Positions 49,907-61,547 are shown, counted from the first letter of the stretch. The stretch is DNA of 64,000 nucleotides from Erpobdella octoculata (GCA_963978895.1 OZ022241.1:18665273-18729272), one strand, 5' to 3'. A program made the numbers and translations. Notes: generated by a model from the sequence alone, not told the origin.

Positions 49907-50491
49907 GTTTTCCCTTTTAAAGTAACACAAATTCGAGTGTTAATCCTCCCGACTTACGTAAAGTAAATGTATGTCGTGGAATCTTGCTGCTGAAAGCAAA
50001 ATAGAAATCTAGAAGTCGATTGACAACTAATTTTTCTAGTCAACTAAAAATCGCACATTAAGATTAACCATCTATTAGCGAAAAAATCCAAGCAAATTTT
50101 TCTTCTATAAATATATATATGCAGGCTGAATTTTATTCACTTATTCACTTTATTCACGTTTCGAAGAGAGCTAACAAGATTTAAACTTTCAAATAAACAA
50201 CAAATCTCGCGGAGACTCGCAAGATCAAAAAACTAAGTTAATTTTATTGCATACAACTAATTTATAATAATAATAATAATAATAATAAGATACAAAATTG
50301 TTAAAAAGTAAGTTAATTTAAATTTTTTTAATACGCAAAAAAAATTTATTTAAATAATAGCAATTCAAATAACATTTTTAGTCAGATGTTATATTAAATT
50401 GTATTTAATAAACCATTTTGCATTTTATTTTTATTTGAAAAATAGACGAAGTGATCGTGCTGTTTCTGTTCTTGTCCTTATTTTCGTTACC
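49907..50491. promoter_or_regulatory. Divergent promoter region between the FERM gene and a small membrane protein gene
   Basis: The start codons of two opposed genes are 585 bp apart. The stretch TCTCGCGGAGACTCGCAAGA at 50204-50223 resembles a degenerate TCTCGCGAGA element seen in bidirectional promoters. No TATA box is evident. A (TAA)n run lies at 50266-50290. Confidence 0.4.
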
Positions 50492-50906
50492 ATGAAGAAA
50501 TACAGATTTGGAGAAACGAACTTTGGTTGGCTAAAAAAGTCCAATGTAGTTTATTTTGTCCTTGCTTGGAATGCTTTTGGATATTGTCTCTATCAATATT
50601 ATAAAAATAGAGGAGCCATATCAGACACTAGTGAATGGTCAAAGCTCAGCCAAAGTCGGGTTTCCATTCAAATTTAAAACTTTACAGTAGACTTGAGTAG
50701 ACAAACTGTGACTTAATGCAACGCGTAACCTATTATTAATTTTTTTCATTTTAGCTCAGAAATATGCTATGATCATGTGTAATCCCGACGACGATATTTC
50801 TGTAGTGCGGCTGCAAGGTACTTCAGTGAAAGGTCAAAGCAACATTACTGTGGGAGATTATGTTATTCCTTCCCCACCGTTACCACCACAAAGCAGTTCA
50901 GAGTAA
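50492..50906 (+). CDS. Small single-pass membrane protein, 2 exons (104 aa)
   Basis: Exons 50492-50654 and 50755-50906 join in phase (A/CT) to give 104 residues. The donor CAAA/GTCGGG is weak, the acceptor CATTTTAG good. Without splicing the first ORF stops at 50677. An N-terminal basic segment (MKKYRFGETNFGWLKKS) is followed by one hydrophobic helix, residues ~19-36 (VVYFVLAWNAFGYCLYQYY). A polar acidic part and a Pro-rich end (VIPSPPLPPQSSSE) follow. The W-x-basic-x-x-VVY-x6-W pattern recalls mitochondrial SMIM26, but the resemblance is short and I do not assign it. AATAAA follows at 50966-50971. Confidence 0.65.
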
Positions 50907-50965
50907 TCAACATTTATAGTTTTTAATATTTTGTTAGTAGTTTCACATTAATTTTATTACTATCA

Positions 50966-50971
50966 AATAAA
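50966..50971 (+). terminator. Polyadenylation signal of the small membrane protein gene
   Basis: AATAAA 60 bp after the stop codon. Confidence 0.6.
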
Positions 50972-52440
50972 GTCTCATGAAAATAAATTATAGCATAGTC
51001 TTTTTATCTTGAACTTAATTTTACATGTGATGTGGCCCCAGGAGTAACAACATTCAATAAAGGATGAAATAAACTTGAGTTGTGATCTGAAAACGTAGCA
51101 AAATAGTTGGGGATTTCTTTTTCAAATACAGTGGTACACTTTTTTATGAAAGTCAAAATGTTTTTAAAATTAAATCAAAATAGGAGTCGTAATTTCTCTT
51201 TAAGGGAGTCACACAGGGTGAAGCATGTATGTAATGCAACCAAATGTCCTTCTTCAGCTAAGTTTTGAAGAACATTTGATGCTTTATTTGGTGACAAGGA
51301 CATTTTTGACACTACTGTGGCTGCAGATTTTGTTCTTTAATACTTTTTCTTCTAAAGTTTTTCATTATAATAGGTCTAATGTACCAAATGTTCTGCGCTG
51401 AGTCCTGCTATTTGATTAAAAAGATCACTATAACTATAGAAAAAACTATGTGCTTTTTAGTTCCATAAAATTATCAGACACTAGTGATAATGCATGTTTG
51501 ACAAATCATACAATCCTGCCAATTCACGCTATTACCGTGTACAGCAGAATTGAAATTCTATTGGGTGCAGGAGGTTTATACATGACCAATATGATATAAC
51601 ACCAGAAAGCTCTGCCCCACCAAGGCAGAAGGAAGCAAGTCACAGAAACGTAATTTCTAGGTTTTACTAGTAGTGCTGGGACATGATTCTTTTTGCCATG
51701 GGTTGTACACAGAAACTATGCAGAGTAAAACCAATTCATATATACCATAATGTAGGTATTATTTTCTCATTTTAAACAGACAATTAATCTAATTTTAGGC
51801 CAAAAGTGGACTTGCTTCCTTTTTCTGTGGCAGGGCAGAGCTAACATACAGGCAAAAGTTCATCTAGTGCAACATCAGTGCCTGATCCTAGCAAATTTAA
51901 GTGGCATAGCAAGCAACTTTCATTAAACAAACCAAAATGATGTGGTCAGGGCCAGATTTAAGAGCTGTGAGCCCCTGGGTCATGCCATGCATCGGGCTCC
52001 TGGTCATTGATGGCATTGCAAGCTGCAAGCACATGCAAACTTTGAAACTTTCACTTATTATGCTAAAATAAATTAGGATAACACAATTATTTAGATGTTT
52101 ATATTTATGAAAACCCATCAAATCCTGATATATAAGGGATTTGTGAAAAAAGCCTAGTTTTTTATGGCTTACTTGTTATCTTTTTCTTTTTTAAGCTTAT
52201 GTTTTGTAGCACCACTTAACCTTCTACGATTTATTTTCAGATTTACCTCAACGATAAATACAGAGGTTACAGTACAGCAAAACTTGCTAAATAATCAATC
52301 TGCAATACATAATTAATGTATTTGTTCCCCCACTTTTACAATGTCATGGTTTTTTTACTTTAGACCCCCTCGCCCTTGTAGTTGCATGCCTCGATGAACT
52401 GAGCATCATGCTGCATAAAAAAATCACAAACAGGGGCTGG
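50972..52440. other. Non-coding stretch
   Basis: No clear gene. A minus-strand phrase at ~51185-51320 (SPNKASNVLQNLAEEGHLVA) may be an old transposase scrap. 52119-52182 (CTGATATATAAGGGATTTGT and TTTTATGGCTTACTTGTTAT) recurs at 57018-57078. Confidence 0.45.
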
Positions 52441-52454
52441 AACACGAGTTGCTG

Positions 52455-52735
52455 TTAAAGAAATTATGAAGAGATTCTTGCTACCAGAACAAACTCGAAG
52501 ACTTTTTGGGGAAGTTGATCATTTTCTGCAAATTCTATTGGTAATACCAACCTCAAATGTCACCTCAGAGTGAATTTTTTATTTTGCGTCGCCTAAACAC
52601 ATGACAGTGAACGACGATGATGCAAAATCGTTTGAATAATTGCACGCTGTTGCATGTCACCAGGAGACGATTGACGCAGTCGATTTGGGTTTACTTTGCC
52701 GCCAGTTTGTTAGTTTTGTCTAAATACCGGCATGA
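52455..52735 (+). pseudogene. hAT transposase C-terminal (dimerisation) relic
   Basis: Across frameshifts the plus strand reads KEIMKRFLLPEQTRRLFGEV, then LLVIPTSNVTSE, LRRL and later HQETIDAVDLGLLCRQFVSF. This matches the order of the hATC domain (hydrophobic strand, TNxxSERSFS, LRRLKTYLRS, H-x-x-TDxLDL). Stops and frameshifts make it non-functional. Confidence 0.65.
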
Positions 52736-52905
52736 CATTTTTTTCAACTTTTAGTATCGTATATTTATGTACAAATGTCAGTCAAATATAACTATAGTTG
52801 ATGTGTGATTATTGAAGAAATGCACATTTTATTAATACAAGCAAGTTACAAACTTTAATATTTGAGATTAAAACTAAGAAAAGTTTGTTCTAGAAAGTTT
52901 TCCCC

Positions 52906-53690
52906 CTACTTTTTAAAACAATACGTTGTGCCTGTTGGAACTGATGACAGATGACCTCTTAACAAATCTGGCCTGCCATCTTTTCCAAATGCCGCATCAA
53001 GGGTGTCATCATCACGCACCTCACTCAAACTACTGTCACCAAACTCAAAACTGTCGAAAATCTTTTCTGCAACAGGAATATCTTGAGTACATTTGACCAA
53101 GCATTCCTCCTGTCTCTCGAAATAATCTACCAAGCAAGTCTTGCAGTTTACATTTGAAAGGCACTCCTCTTGGTTACCACGACCATTTAAATTGGGAGGC
53201 ATGTCGCTGGTTGTCTGCAACTGGGAAAATTTTGGAGGAGCGTGGTGGTGCCGGCGCCTCCAAAACTTTTCCAACGACTTCCCCAGATCTGACAGAGTCC
53301 AGCAACACTCAGCTCCAGGGCCTACCTCGGTGTCGCCCCGCCATAAAACTGGATTAATTCTCCTTTCTTTTTTTTATTGTGCCTCACCTGATTTGGGCAG
53401 TCTGTTCAGCCGAGATCTGTCACATGTTCTGAGACACAGCTAGTGGACTCCAGTTCAAACTGGGTTTCGCCGCAGCAACCCACAATATTTTTTTTACCAG
53501 TAACACGCTGGTCCAGAACCGTGTCCACCACTGCCTCAGCCGTCTCTGCGACCAGACTCTCAACAGCCTTGCCATCCAGACAGCAGTCAGGCAATCCACT
53601 ATTAAAGGATCCCTCGATTTTATTCAATGGTTTGCTGTTTACTGGCAACATTGCCGCACCGGCCGCTGCCATTTCGTCTTCAGGGCAGAC
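52906..53690 (-). pseudogene. Relic related to the SAP-type LTR element B
   Basis: Minus-strand ORF 53406-53672 contains VESLVAETAEAVVDTVLDQR, VGCCGETQFELESTS and CVSEHVTD. These match element B residues ~104-155 at both protein and DNA level (53420-53575 versus 3315-3470). A further minus-strand ORF, 52906-53274, is Cys- and acid-rich (SNVNCKTCLVDYFERQEE) and unrecognised. No LTR like that of element B is seen, so this is a different or truncated family member. Confidence 0.6.
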
Positions 53691-53899
53691 CTGACCACAA
53701 AGAAATAGTTTTTCTCTCGTTTCATCTTGTGATGCTTTATTTTCGAAATAAAACTGAAACAGTCACATGCATTTCCATTACTTTAATACATGGTAAAAAT
53801 CAGCAGGTGATAATATATCAGCTTCAAAGTAAGATTTAAATATATTTTCATGCATTACTGTGAGCTTTTGAAAGTTTTGAGACATCCAACCCTGTGAAC

Positions 53900-54085
53900 A
53901 TTCTATATGGGCTTCCTGGGCTAGGGATAACCTACATGGGTTGTATATGAGTTTTATGTGGGGTTCCTGGGCTATGGATAGCCTATATGGGTTGTTTATG
54001 GGTCCTATATAAGCTAAATGGGCTTTTACAAAAGCAAAACGTCTATATGGGAGGTATATGGGTCCCACGCGGGGTTCACGTGCTA
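53900..54085. repeat. Diverged ~60-bp tandem repeat
   Basis: Three copies of CTGGGCTATGGATAGCCTAT then ATGGGTTGTTTATGGGTCC. Confidence 0.65.
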
Positions 54086-55370
54086 ATTTATATCTGGGCT
54101 ATAAGTGGGCTGAACCAAGTTTGTTTCAATTTGTTTGTTTTATTAATTGTATCAATAAAAGTTACTTATTATTTTATTTATTTTTTTAAATAAACATAAT
54201 TTTCAGCGAAAATTTTATTATCCACTTTTGTGAAGATTTACATCATTCGACCATATTTGACTGACAAATTACGTTTCCCTATAATTAGGTTGGTGTAGTG
54301 GTATAGACCAAAAAATGAAGTAAGATAGCACTCTTATAGTAGTATTAAGATGTTGTGCTTCCAACATTTTTTTTCAATCAACCTATGTGAATATTAAAAG
54401 AGCGCCTCTTACAGAGTTTTTAGAGTCTGTCTCTATTGTGGAATTGCTAATTTTCACTAGTAACCGCATTCATGGTGCAAATTTATTAACAGTGTAAAAT
54501 TCATTCCTTGTCAACTAAATTCTCACTGAATCAATGAAATTTCGATGTAGGCTGTACTGCCTTTGTAACAGTATAATAAACAATTTTATTTAGACAAATA
54601 TTACAAACATGTTTTACAGTTTGAAAAGTAGTAATAAATTAATATAAGAACGGAACGTGGACACACGACGTATATAAATCCGATACTCGCTACAACTTAT
54701 TTGTTTTCCAGTCCAGTTTTTTGTAAGAAAAAAATTTATAAGGTTTTGAAAAAATTTGGAAAAAGTATCTATGACTATGTCCCGTCACTTGGTTATCAGT
54801 TATTTCTATTTTGGGAGGAAAAGTACAGCATTAAGAAGATATAATTTTTAAATCTGTTGGTTTGATAAACATTCCCCTTAAGGTTTTGCTGAAATGTATT
54901 TCAATTACATTTAAAAAGTAATTTGCCCAGCACTGGTGATGATATTCATGATTTGACATAATTCTAAACTTATTGATGTACAAAAGAAGCTTAAAAAACG
55001 GCTAATCGGCTGATATGTTGTGACCGATTATAAGCCATTGCATTATTGGTCTTAATGTAGGTCAATCATAAGGAAGAACCAGCGGAGATTCACAAAGTTT
55101 TGAAAATTGTCTGTTTAAAGACGAATGAAAGGCATGAAAGCTAAAAGAAAATTCATTTGAAAGCAGTAATTTTTTCTTGAAGTTCTTTAAAAAAAAATCT
55201 TATATTAACTTTATTGCCATATAAGATTAACTTCACCTCCGGTCTTCCTTGCTTGATTGCATGCATGCTTGCTTGAATGTTTGCAAACCTTGAAAGTGAA
55301 ATTCAGCTGACTTCCCGTCATCCAATCGAGCTGAAATTTGAATTATAGGGCTTGCTCCTCATGACCATGA
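54086..55370. other. Non-coding stretch
   Basis: AT-rich. TGGTGTAGTGGTATAG at ~54291 resembles a tRNA A box but no B box follows. Nothing else is supported. Confidence 0.45.
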
Positions 55371-55374
55371 ATAA

Positions 55375-56150
55375 TAATAATAATACGGAATTTATCAAGC
55401 GCCAAGGCACGCGACTGAGGCGCCCTCGGATAACCTAAAAATTGCATCGTTCAAAGACTAATTTAAAATAAAAGGTTTTAAGTTTAGTTTTAAAGGAAGC
55501 GACGGATCCACAGTTTCGAATTTCGGCTGGCAGTGCATTCCAGACGATTGGCGATGCGTGTCGAAAGGATCTCGCACCGATATTGTTGTTAGCTTTTGTC
55601 CGTGCGAGTTCAGGAGCTGTGGATGAGCGGAGCGGTCTTTGGATGGTTCTGTTGTGAAGGAGTTGGTGAAGATATGTGGGCGATGAACAAAACCGAATTT
55701 TGTACGTTATCAGAGCGATTCTGTACAAAATTCGATAGTGTACCGGCAGCCAGTGAAGTTTGAAAAGACGGAATGAAGACGACGACGATGACAGAGATGA
55801 CGACGACGATGACAGAAATGACGACGACGATGGCAGAGATGACGACGAATCCAAAGGGTAGACTCCAAGGACCACTTTAGCAGCCCTATTCATTCTCTGG
55901 AGACGTTTTTGGTGGTTCAGAGGAATGCCAAAATGAAGAGAGTTACAATAATCGAGCCTTGACAAGATCAGACAACAAGCCAAGGAATTGGCGTTTTCCC
56001 TCGATAAAAACTTTCTGACGTGGGCGATTGCTCTGATTTGATGATGGCATAAACGAATGACTGATGAAACGTGATTTGCAAAAGAGAGACGATTGTCAAT
56101 CAACACACCAAGGCTTTTTAGAGTGGGGGAGAAAGACAATGAAGACAATG
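55375..56150 (-). mobile_element. LINE 3' part (CR1/Rex-like)
   Basis: The ORF below is followed on the minus strand by a 3' UTR ending GCGCTTGATAAATTCCG and then (TATTAT)n, the terminal structure of CR1-type LINEs. Confidence 0.85.
55435..56148 (-). pseudogene. LINE ORF2 C-terminal region, open over 237 codons
   Basis: Signatures in order: SLGVLIDNRLSFANHVSSV, SRLDYCNSLHFGIP, LQRMNRAAKVVLG, FRLFKLHWLPVHYRILYRIA and ARSFRHASPIVWNALPAEIR. These are the region after the RT palm and the C-terminal domain. A Ser-rich insertion of ~30 residues (GACGATGAC repeat at 55770-55850) interrupts it, and the catalytic RT motifs are missing. Confidence 0.85.
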
Positions 56151-56284
56151 CTTTTATTAAAGTTTGAAAATTTTTGAAAATAAAATGTTTTTCAATTAAA
56201 AATAATAATAAAAATAATAAATCTATGTTTTAAGGATGACACGCAAATTCGTGAAGCGTTTCCTTTTTTTCGAGCTACAAAGAT

Positions 56285-56700
56285 GAATGCTGAGTTAAAG
56301 GACTGACCTATGAACAACGTTTGAGTAGAGGCAATCTGGCCACACTTGAAAAGAGGAGGACTAGAAGAGACTTAATTGAGACGTACAAAATATTGAACGG
56401 ATTGGTTGACCTAAATCCGGAAAGTTTTTTGAAAAATCAAAATATGAAGGTACCAGAGGGCACAACTTTAAGCTATACAAGAAAAGGGAGAGTTCAATGA
56501 AACAAAGATTCTTCAGTGCAAGGGTGACGAATGAATGGAATAAATTGGAAAATGAAGTCGTGGATGCTGCAACACTTGAAGAATTTAAAATTAAATTATC
56601 TAAATATGGTCTTTAAATGTATGATGGTGGATCTCACAAACAATTAATTATTCTGATTCACTTTAAATAAACGTTATGTTATGTTATGTTAAATCAAATA
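56285..56700 (+). mobile_element. L2/CR1-like LINE 3' fragment
   Basis: Coding remnants LTYEQRLSRGNLATLEKRRT and RRDLIETYKILNGLVDLNPE, then an interrupted frame, a short 3' UTR and a (TTATG)n tail at 56676-56694. Comparable to the LINE at 14.9 kb, which has a TTATC tail. Confidence 0.8.
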
Positions 56701-57530
56701 CAATTGTGCTAAACCTCTACTGCATGTGCATGAATAACAAAAAACATTTTAGTTGAAACTAAAAAAAAATTTATGGCTATTATGTTGCACATTCAAGGAA
56801 AAAGATATAGTTTTAATTGTTCTTTATTATAAACCATCACAGAGAGATGCATAGTGATGCCATTTGCCAGTGTTAAGTTCATTATAAGCATAAAAATAAT
56901 TATGTCAAATGGCATCGCAATGCGGTAGAGAGTTAACAATTAGATGTTAACATATACCTACCTATAAATTCAAAAAATGTAGTTTTTAAAGAAAACTTAG
57001 CAATAAATGAAAAGTCGGCAAATCCTGAAATATAAGGGATTTGTTAAAAAAACCTTGTTTTTTATGGCTTACTTGTTATAAATATTAAAAAAATAATTTG
57101 TCATCCGAAAGCATAGGAAATATTATATTATTGCATGCCTTTATAAACACAAATATATTTGACAAACTAAACGATAGGTGTCGTCTCTACAGCGGCGGAG
57201 CTAGGATTTTCCAGTGGAGTGGAATGATCGAATGATAAACTACTAATCAAAAGATGACAAATTAGTTAATTTTACAAATTACAAAACATACAGTCTACAA
57301 ACTAGAATTTGAAATTTTTTTACCTTAACGCCAGTTAACTGCTAGGCTCGGACAAGAGTGAGTATTATAAAGCTTTTAATTTATGAAAGCACGTTACCTA
57401 TTTTGAAAAAACGTTGGAAAATGTCTCGAATATTTTTCAAGTGTGAGTCGGGTCACCGAAGTTTTCATCTCCGTAGTATAATTATAGAAAGCAGGACACG
57501 GATCGGTATGTTAGTTATAATTATAATGCT
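56701..57530. other. Non-coding stretch
   Basis: 57018-57078 repeats 52119-52182. CAGCGGCGGAGCTAGGA at ~57191 looks like a hAT end without a partner. No gene is seen. Confidence 0.45.
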
Positions 57531-57531
57531 T

Positions 57532-57797
57532 ATCAAACTTTTTAAAAACCACGTTTTTCTTCTGCACTAAAACAAAAATAATTTTCTGGCTATATAAAAT
57601 ACATACTAAGAAATGACTGTAAAATTTGATAACTCATAACCTGGGTGAAATTCCAGAATATAAAACAATGCAACCCAGGTTATTAGTTATAGAATTTAAC
57701 TGTTAGCTCCTAGTATGTATGTTGAACAATTCTATTGAGCCAGAAAATTATTTTTGTCTTTTTAGTGCAGAAAAAACGCAGTTTTTAAAAGTTTTTA
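57532..57797. repeat. Foldback element, ~80-bp arms with an inner hairpin
   Basis: Outer arms 57535-57612 and 57713-57795 are inverted (TTTTCTTCTGCACTAAAACA and TTTTAGTGCAGAAAAAACG). Inside, AACTCATAACCTGGGT and ACCCAGGTTATTAGTT form a second stem. Confidence 0.8.
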
Positions 57798-58104
57798 AAA
57801 GTATTATTTTAGTTTCAATGTTATTTAAAATTTTAATTAATTATATTTTATATGTAATTACAATTTTGTCCAATAAATCAGAAAATTTAATAGAATGCAT
57901 TGTTAATGACGTTAATTATACACACCAAATTTCAGCAAGATTAGAAAATGGGAAGTCCTTCAAAATTCGATCACATTTTCCCACCCGGAAAAACACAGAA
58001 ACAAGAAAGCTAGTTAAGAAACCCTGGTAAAAACGGGCTAGATGGACCAAACTATTTTCCATATGAAAGGATATGAAAAATTTAGACGAACTTCAACTTC
58101 TTGG

Positions 58105-58505
58105 CTGCTCTCCGTGTTGGTCTTTTTATTTTATTATTAAATTATTTTTTACCAATGCTTTTATTAACTCGTCGTCTCTGTTTCTCTGTCTGTCTGTTTC
58201 TCTGTCTGTTTCAAATCTTGCAATCAATTTTTGAGTCACTTCCTGATGATAGATTTTTTTCAAATTTTGCATACATGCTCAAAATAGAAGACAATGCAAT
58301 ATTCAATTATTAGTTTCACAATAAGTCAATTAATTTAGTTAATTTTAATTAATTTCGATATTTCGATATAATTAAGATATTTCGACTTTAATATAAAATA
58401 AAAGAGTAACATAAGAAAAAATTGATTGCAAAATTTGTGTTTTAATTACATATAAGAGCATTGGTTTTAAAAATTCGTTTTTAATTTACTTGTTTCTGTT
58501 TCATT
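58105..58505 (+). repeat. Dispersed repeat shared with 33530-33955
   Basis: Matches the copy inside the 32.8-kb hAT; a shorter TCTGTCTGTTTC array distinguishes it. Confidence 0.8.
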
Positions 58506-60293
58506 TTCATCTACATGTCCCGGCAGTGTCAATGCGAGGCCGGACTTTCTGTCTTGAACAGTGCATTTGTTTGGGTCGAAGACGCACCCTGCTGCTAACC
58601 ATTGAGTGGTCAGTGTCGCAGTTGGCACTGTGGTAGCTGCGCGTGAGGAGCACGCAATTCAGCAATGATCTCCTAGTGATGACAAAGTCTAGCTTATGCC
58701 AGTGCCTCGACCTGGGATGTTGCCAAGACACTCTGTGGAGGGGTTTGGTAGAAAAAATGTTAGTGATGGCAAGCCCGTGAAAGGAACAAAGCTCAAGCAG
58801 TCGCTGCCCATTCTCGTTGAGCCCTCCGACACCGAAGTGTCCAATGCAACGTGGTCAAGACGCGTGGTCTGCATCCACTCGGGCATTGAAGTCTCCATGT
58901 ATGAAAAGGTTCTCTCTCACCGGGATCTCCCTGATCTTTGCCTCGAGCTCTTCATAAAACACATCCTCAGCCTTGGAGGAGAGTGTAGGAGCATACACGC
59001 TGAAGATGTGCGTAGGTCCGCAGGAGGTAGTAAGACGGAGTGAGAGGAAACGCTCGGTTCCCTGAGAAGGAGGCTCAACGGACGACAAAAGAGAGTTATG
59101 GACTGCGAAACCAGCCCCATGCAGTCGGTGCTCATCTGAACCCAGACCCTGCCAAAAGAAAGTGTAATTCTTTTCTTTAAGGCTACCACTAGATGCAAGC
59201 CGCGTTTCCTGAAAAACGGCAGTGTCAATGTTTCTCTTGGCCAGTTCACGATCAATGATGGCGGTTTTCCTGACGTCACCAATGTTTTGGATGTCGTCAG
59301 AGAAGCCAGTACACAATGATCTGACGTTCCAGGTTGCCAGTCGCATGACTGGGTTTTTATTAGTTTTTTTTATATTTGCCTGGTGCTCAGTTTAACAACA
59401 AGCTTGTCGATTTTGTCTGAGCTTCACACACCCGATGAAGCAAGCAAGTTATGGCGGGGTAATACCTTATTGCCCGGGGGTTGCCCGGGTTGGTCGGGCG
59501 GTAACTTCCCAATGGAGTCAGAAAAACTCCTCCCACCGTCGAGAACAACCCTTAGCGCCAATTGAGCCTGGGCTTAAAACAGGTAACTGCTGCTCTCCGT
59601 GTTGGTCCCATGCTGAGACAGCGTGGCTGGAGTGACCTCTCCAGGTGCAATCCTGGGCATGTTTTATGGAGATCCTGGGGTGCCCAGAAGCAGAGTCTCC
59701 CTGTCGGCTTTGCTAGCAGAGTCTGGCGGAAAGGCAAGCCGAAACGGCCGGTGTCAGTTTAGCTGCATGAGGTGCCATAAGGCCTCGCAATGCTCGACCA
59801 ACTGCCTTAGGTGCTCCGAACCTGATTTGTAGTCTGGGTTTACTCCCATAGCCTTTGACCATCCAAGACCAGCCTGCAAGGCAGCAGGAAACTTTGGAAA
59901 GTGTGGTTGTTTACTTCCCGTGCTGATGCAAAACATTGGCCCACAAACCCGAAAGGGTCAATGAGGAAATGAGGACTATAGCTGTCCCGGTTTGAAATAA
60001 GAGTTTTCCTTCTCCTAGACAGACCCACCTAAAAAGGTTATGCGAGCTCTCTCTGCCCGGTTTGAAATCAGAGTTTTCTTTCTCTTAGACAGATCCACCT
60101 GGACAGGTTAAGCGAGCCCTGTCTGGCCCGGTTTGAAATCAGAGTTAGCCGTTCTCCTAGATACTGTTGGTCAACGGCGCCTTATTCTGTATTATTCGGC
60201 GCAATCCCATGGGAGGGCTTCTCCCATCCGCCACCCGGAGGACGCGCCCTAATGCCAGAGTATCCCAGCACAGGGCAATATATGTGCTCCGAA

Positions 60294-60295
<2 letters not shown>
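58505..60295 (-). mobile_element. LINE 5' region: regulatory repeats plus endonuclease
   Basis: On the minus strand a ~900-bp 5' region (60295 down to ~59350) precedes an AP-endonuclease frame and stops at 58505 without RT. The 5' region contains two to three tandem ~67-bp units (GCCCGGTTTGAAATCAGAGT, 59983-60165), a feature of LINE promoters. Confidence 0.75.
58507..59346 (-). pseudogene. LINE AP endonuclease domain, frameshifted
   Basis: Starts MRLATWNVRSLCTG. Catalytic signatures are WNVRS (Asn), FQETRLASS (Glu), VYAPTLSSKAEDVFYEELEA, IHGDFNARV (Asp/Asn) and CDTDHSMVSS (Asp-His). The frame breaks after ~163 codons and continues in other frames. Genome pipelines often mislabel this family as craniofacial development protein 2-like. 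Confidence 0.85.

Positions 60296-60296
<1 letters not shown>

Positions 60297-60371
<75 letters not shown>
60297..60371. repeat. (TA)n microsatellite
   Basis: About 75 bp of TA, which also serves as hAT target. Confidence 0.97.
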
Positions 60372-60374
<3 letters not shown>

Positions 60375-60676
60375 TGATGGATTTCAAAATTTATATTTTT
60401 TGAGATACTAAAAAAATTATAACAATAATAATACTAGAAATGTCATTTAAAAATAGGAATAAGTGAAGAAAAAGTTGAAGTTGACCAAATTTAGAAAAAA
60501 AATGGGTTCCTTTTTGAGAGAAGTTAAAAAATGTTTAGTATCCGGCATTTGTTTTCCTGTGAGATTTGTAGATCTGAGATTAAATGTTTGCTCATCGTGA
60601 CGTCTTTGGACCCCCGTTTTTGGCCCCCTCCCCATATTCGTTGGGCCCCCGCCAAAGCAGTCTAGATCCGCTATTG
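60372..60676. mobile_element. Short hAT element (305 bp)
   Basis: CAGTGATGGATTTC and the reverse of AGATCCGCTATTG form imperfect inverted ends of the CAGTGGCGGAT type. Flanks TATATATA and TATACATA match at 7 of 8. Confidence 0.6.
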
Positions 60677-60709
60677 TATACATATTTATTGCAGGTAAAT
60701 AGTCGCGCA

Positions 60710-60820
60710 CACACACATGGAAACAGATACACACATATGGAAACAGATACACAGACATTGAAAAACAGATACACAGACATTGAAACAGATACACACACAT
60801 GGAGACAGATACACACGCAA
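60710..60820. repeat. ~20-bp tandem repeat
   Basis: About five copies of GAAACAGATACACACACATG. Confidence 0.8.
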
Positions 60821-60884
60821 ACAACGTCAACGCAGATACCGCCTGATTTCTTGGAGAAATCAAAGGTCAGAGGTTACGGGTGAA

Positions 60885-61110
60885 CAAATGGGCTTCCGAA
60901 ATAGTAGAGTGGCCGATGTTAATCCAGTTGGATATTCTTAAAGTTATTTTGTAAAAAAGAAACAAAACAATGACGATTTTTTTACTGTTTGTGTATTTTT
61001 TTTTTATAAAAATTAAAAAACTATTTTCTTATCTTCTTATTATTTGTGTTCATATTTTCCAGATCACGCTTCCATAGTTACGCATAATTTTTCCAATCAC
61101 AAGGAGATAG
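60885..61110. other. Non-coding DNA upstream of the X-box motif
   Basis: AT-rich, no feature supported. Confidence 0.4.
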
Positions 61111-61124
61111 GTTACCGTAGCAAC
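61111..61124 (+). promoter_or_regulatory. Perfect RFX X-box-type motif
   Basis: GTTACCGTAGCAAC fits GTTRCC-N2-RGYAAC exactly. RFX factors use this site in promoters of ciliary genes. A GA-rich transcribed-looking region follows (61140-61210), but I find no supported coding exon downstream. Confidence 0.45.
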
Positions 61125-61547
61125 GACTGGACGACCGACGGAGAGATGGTTTTAAAGAAGTGAGAGGAAGAGAGAGAGATTGAGAGAGAGAAGTCGTGAG
61201 TGGGGGAGGAAGAGTGAGTGGAAAGAAATTATGGAAGTTGAGATGAATATGAATGAAGGCGTGGTCATACTGTTCTTGCTTGAGTGCTTTTGCTCAAGTC
61301 AACTTTTTGCTTTGTTGTTCATTTAAAATAAATTAATAAATATAATAACTACTGATATTAAAGTTCAGCCAAATTATTTTATGTCAATAATTCTTTATTA
61401 ACATAAATATTTTAAATTTTGTTCTTTTTCAGGCAGTGAAATACCCGCATGAGACAAAAAGGCGAATAACGAACGCGTATAGCGACGGTAACAAACACAA
61501 GAACAATAACACACGATTACAGTAGCCCATACGATGATAGTAACACA

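Noticed and set aside
53141..53443. 100-codon plus-strand frame with LVVCNWENFGG
   Set aside because: Antisense to the SAP-element relic, no known motif.
54288..54306. tRNA A-box-like TGGTGTAGTGG
   Set aside because: No matching B box or tRNA fold follows.
57191..57210. hAT terminal repeat CAGCGGCGGAGCTAGGA
   Set aside because: No partner end or 8-bp duplication found; kept only as a note in the surrounding stretch.
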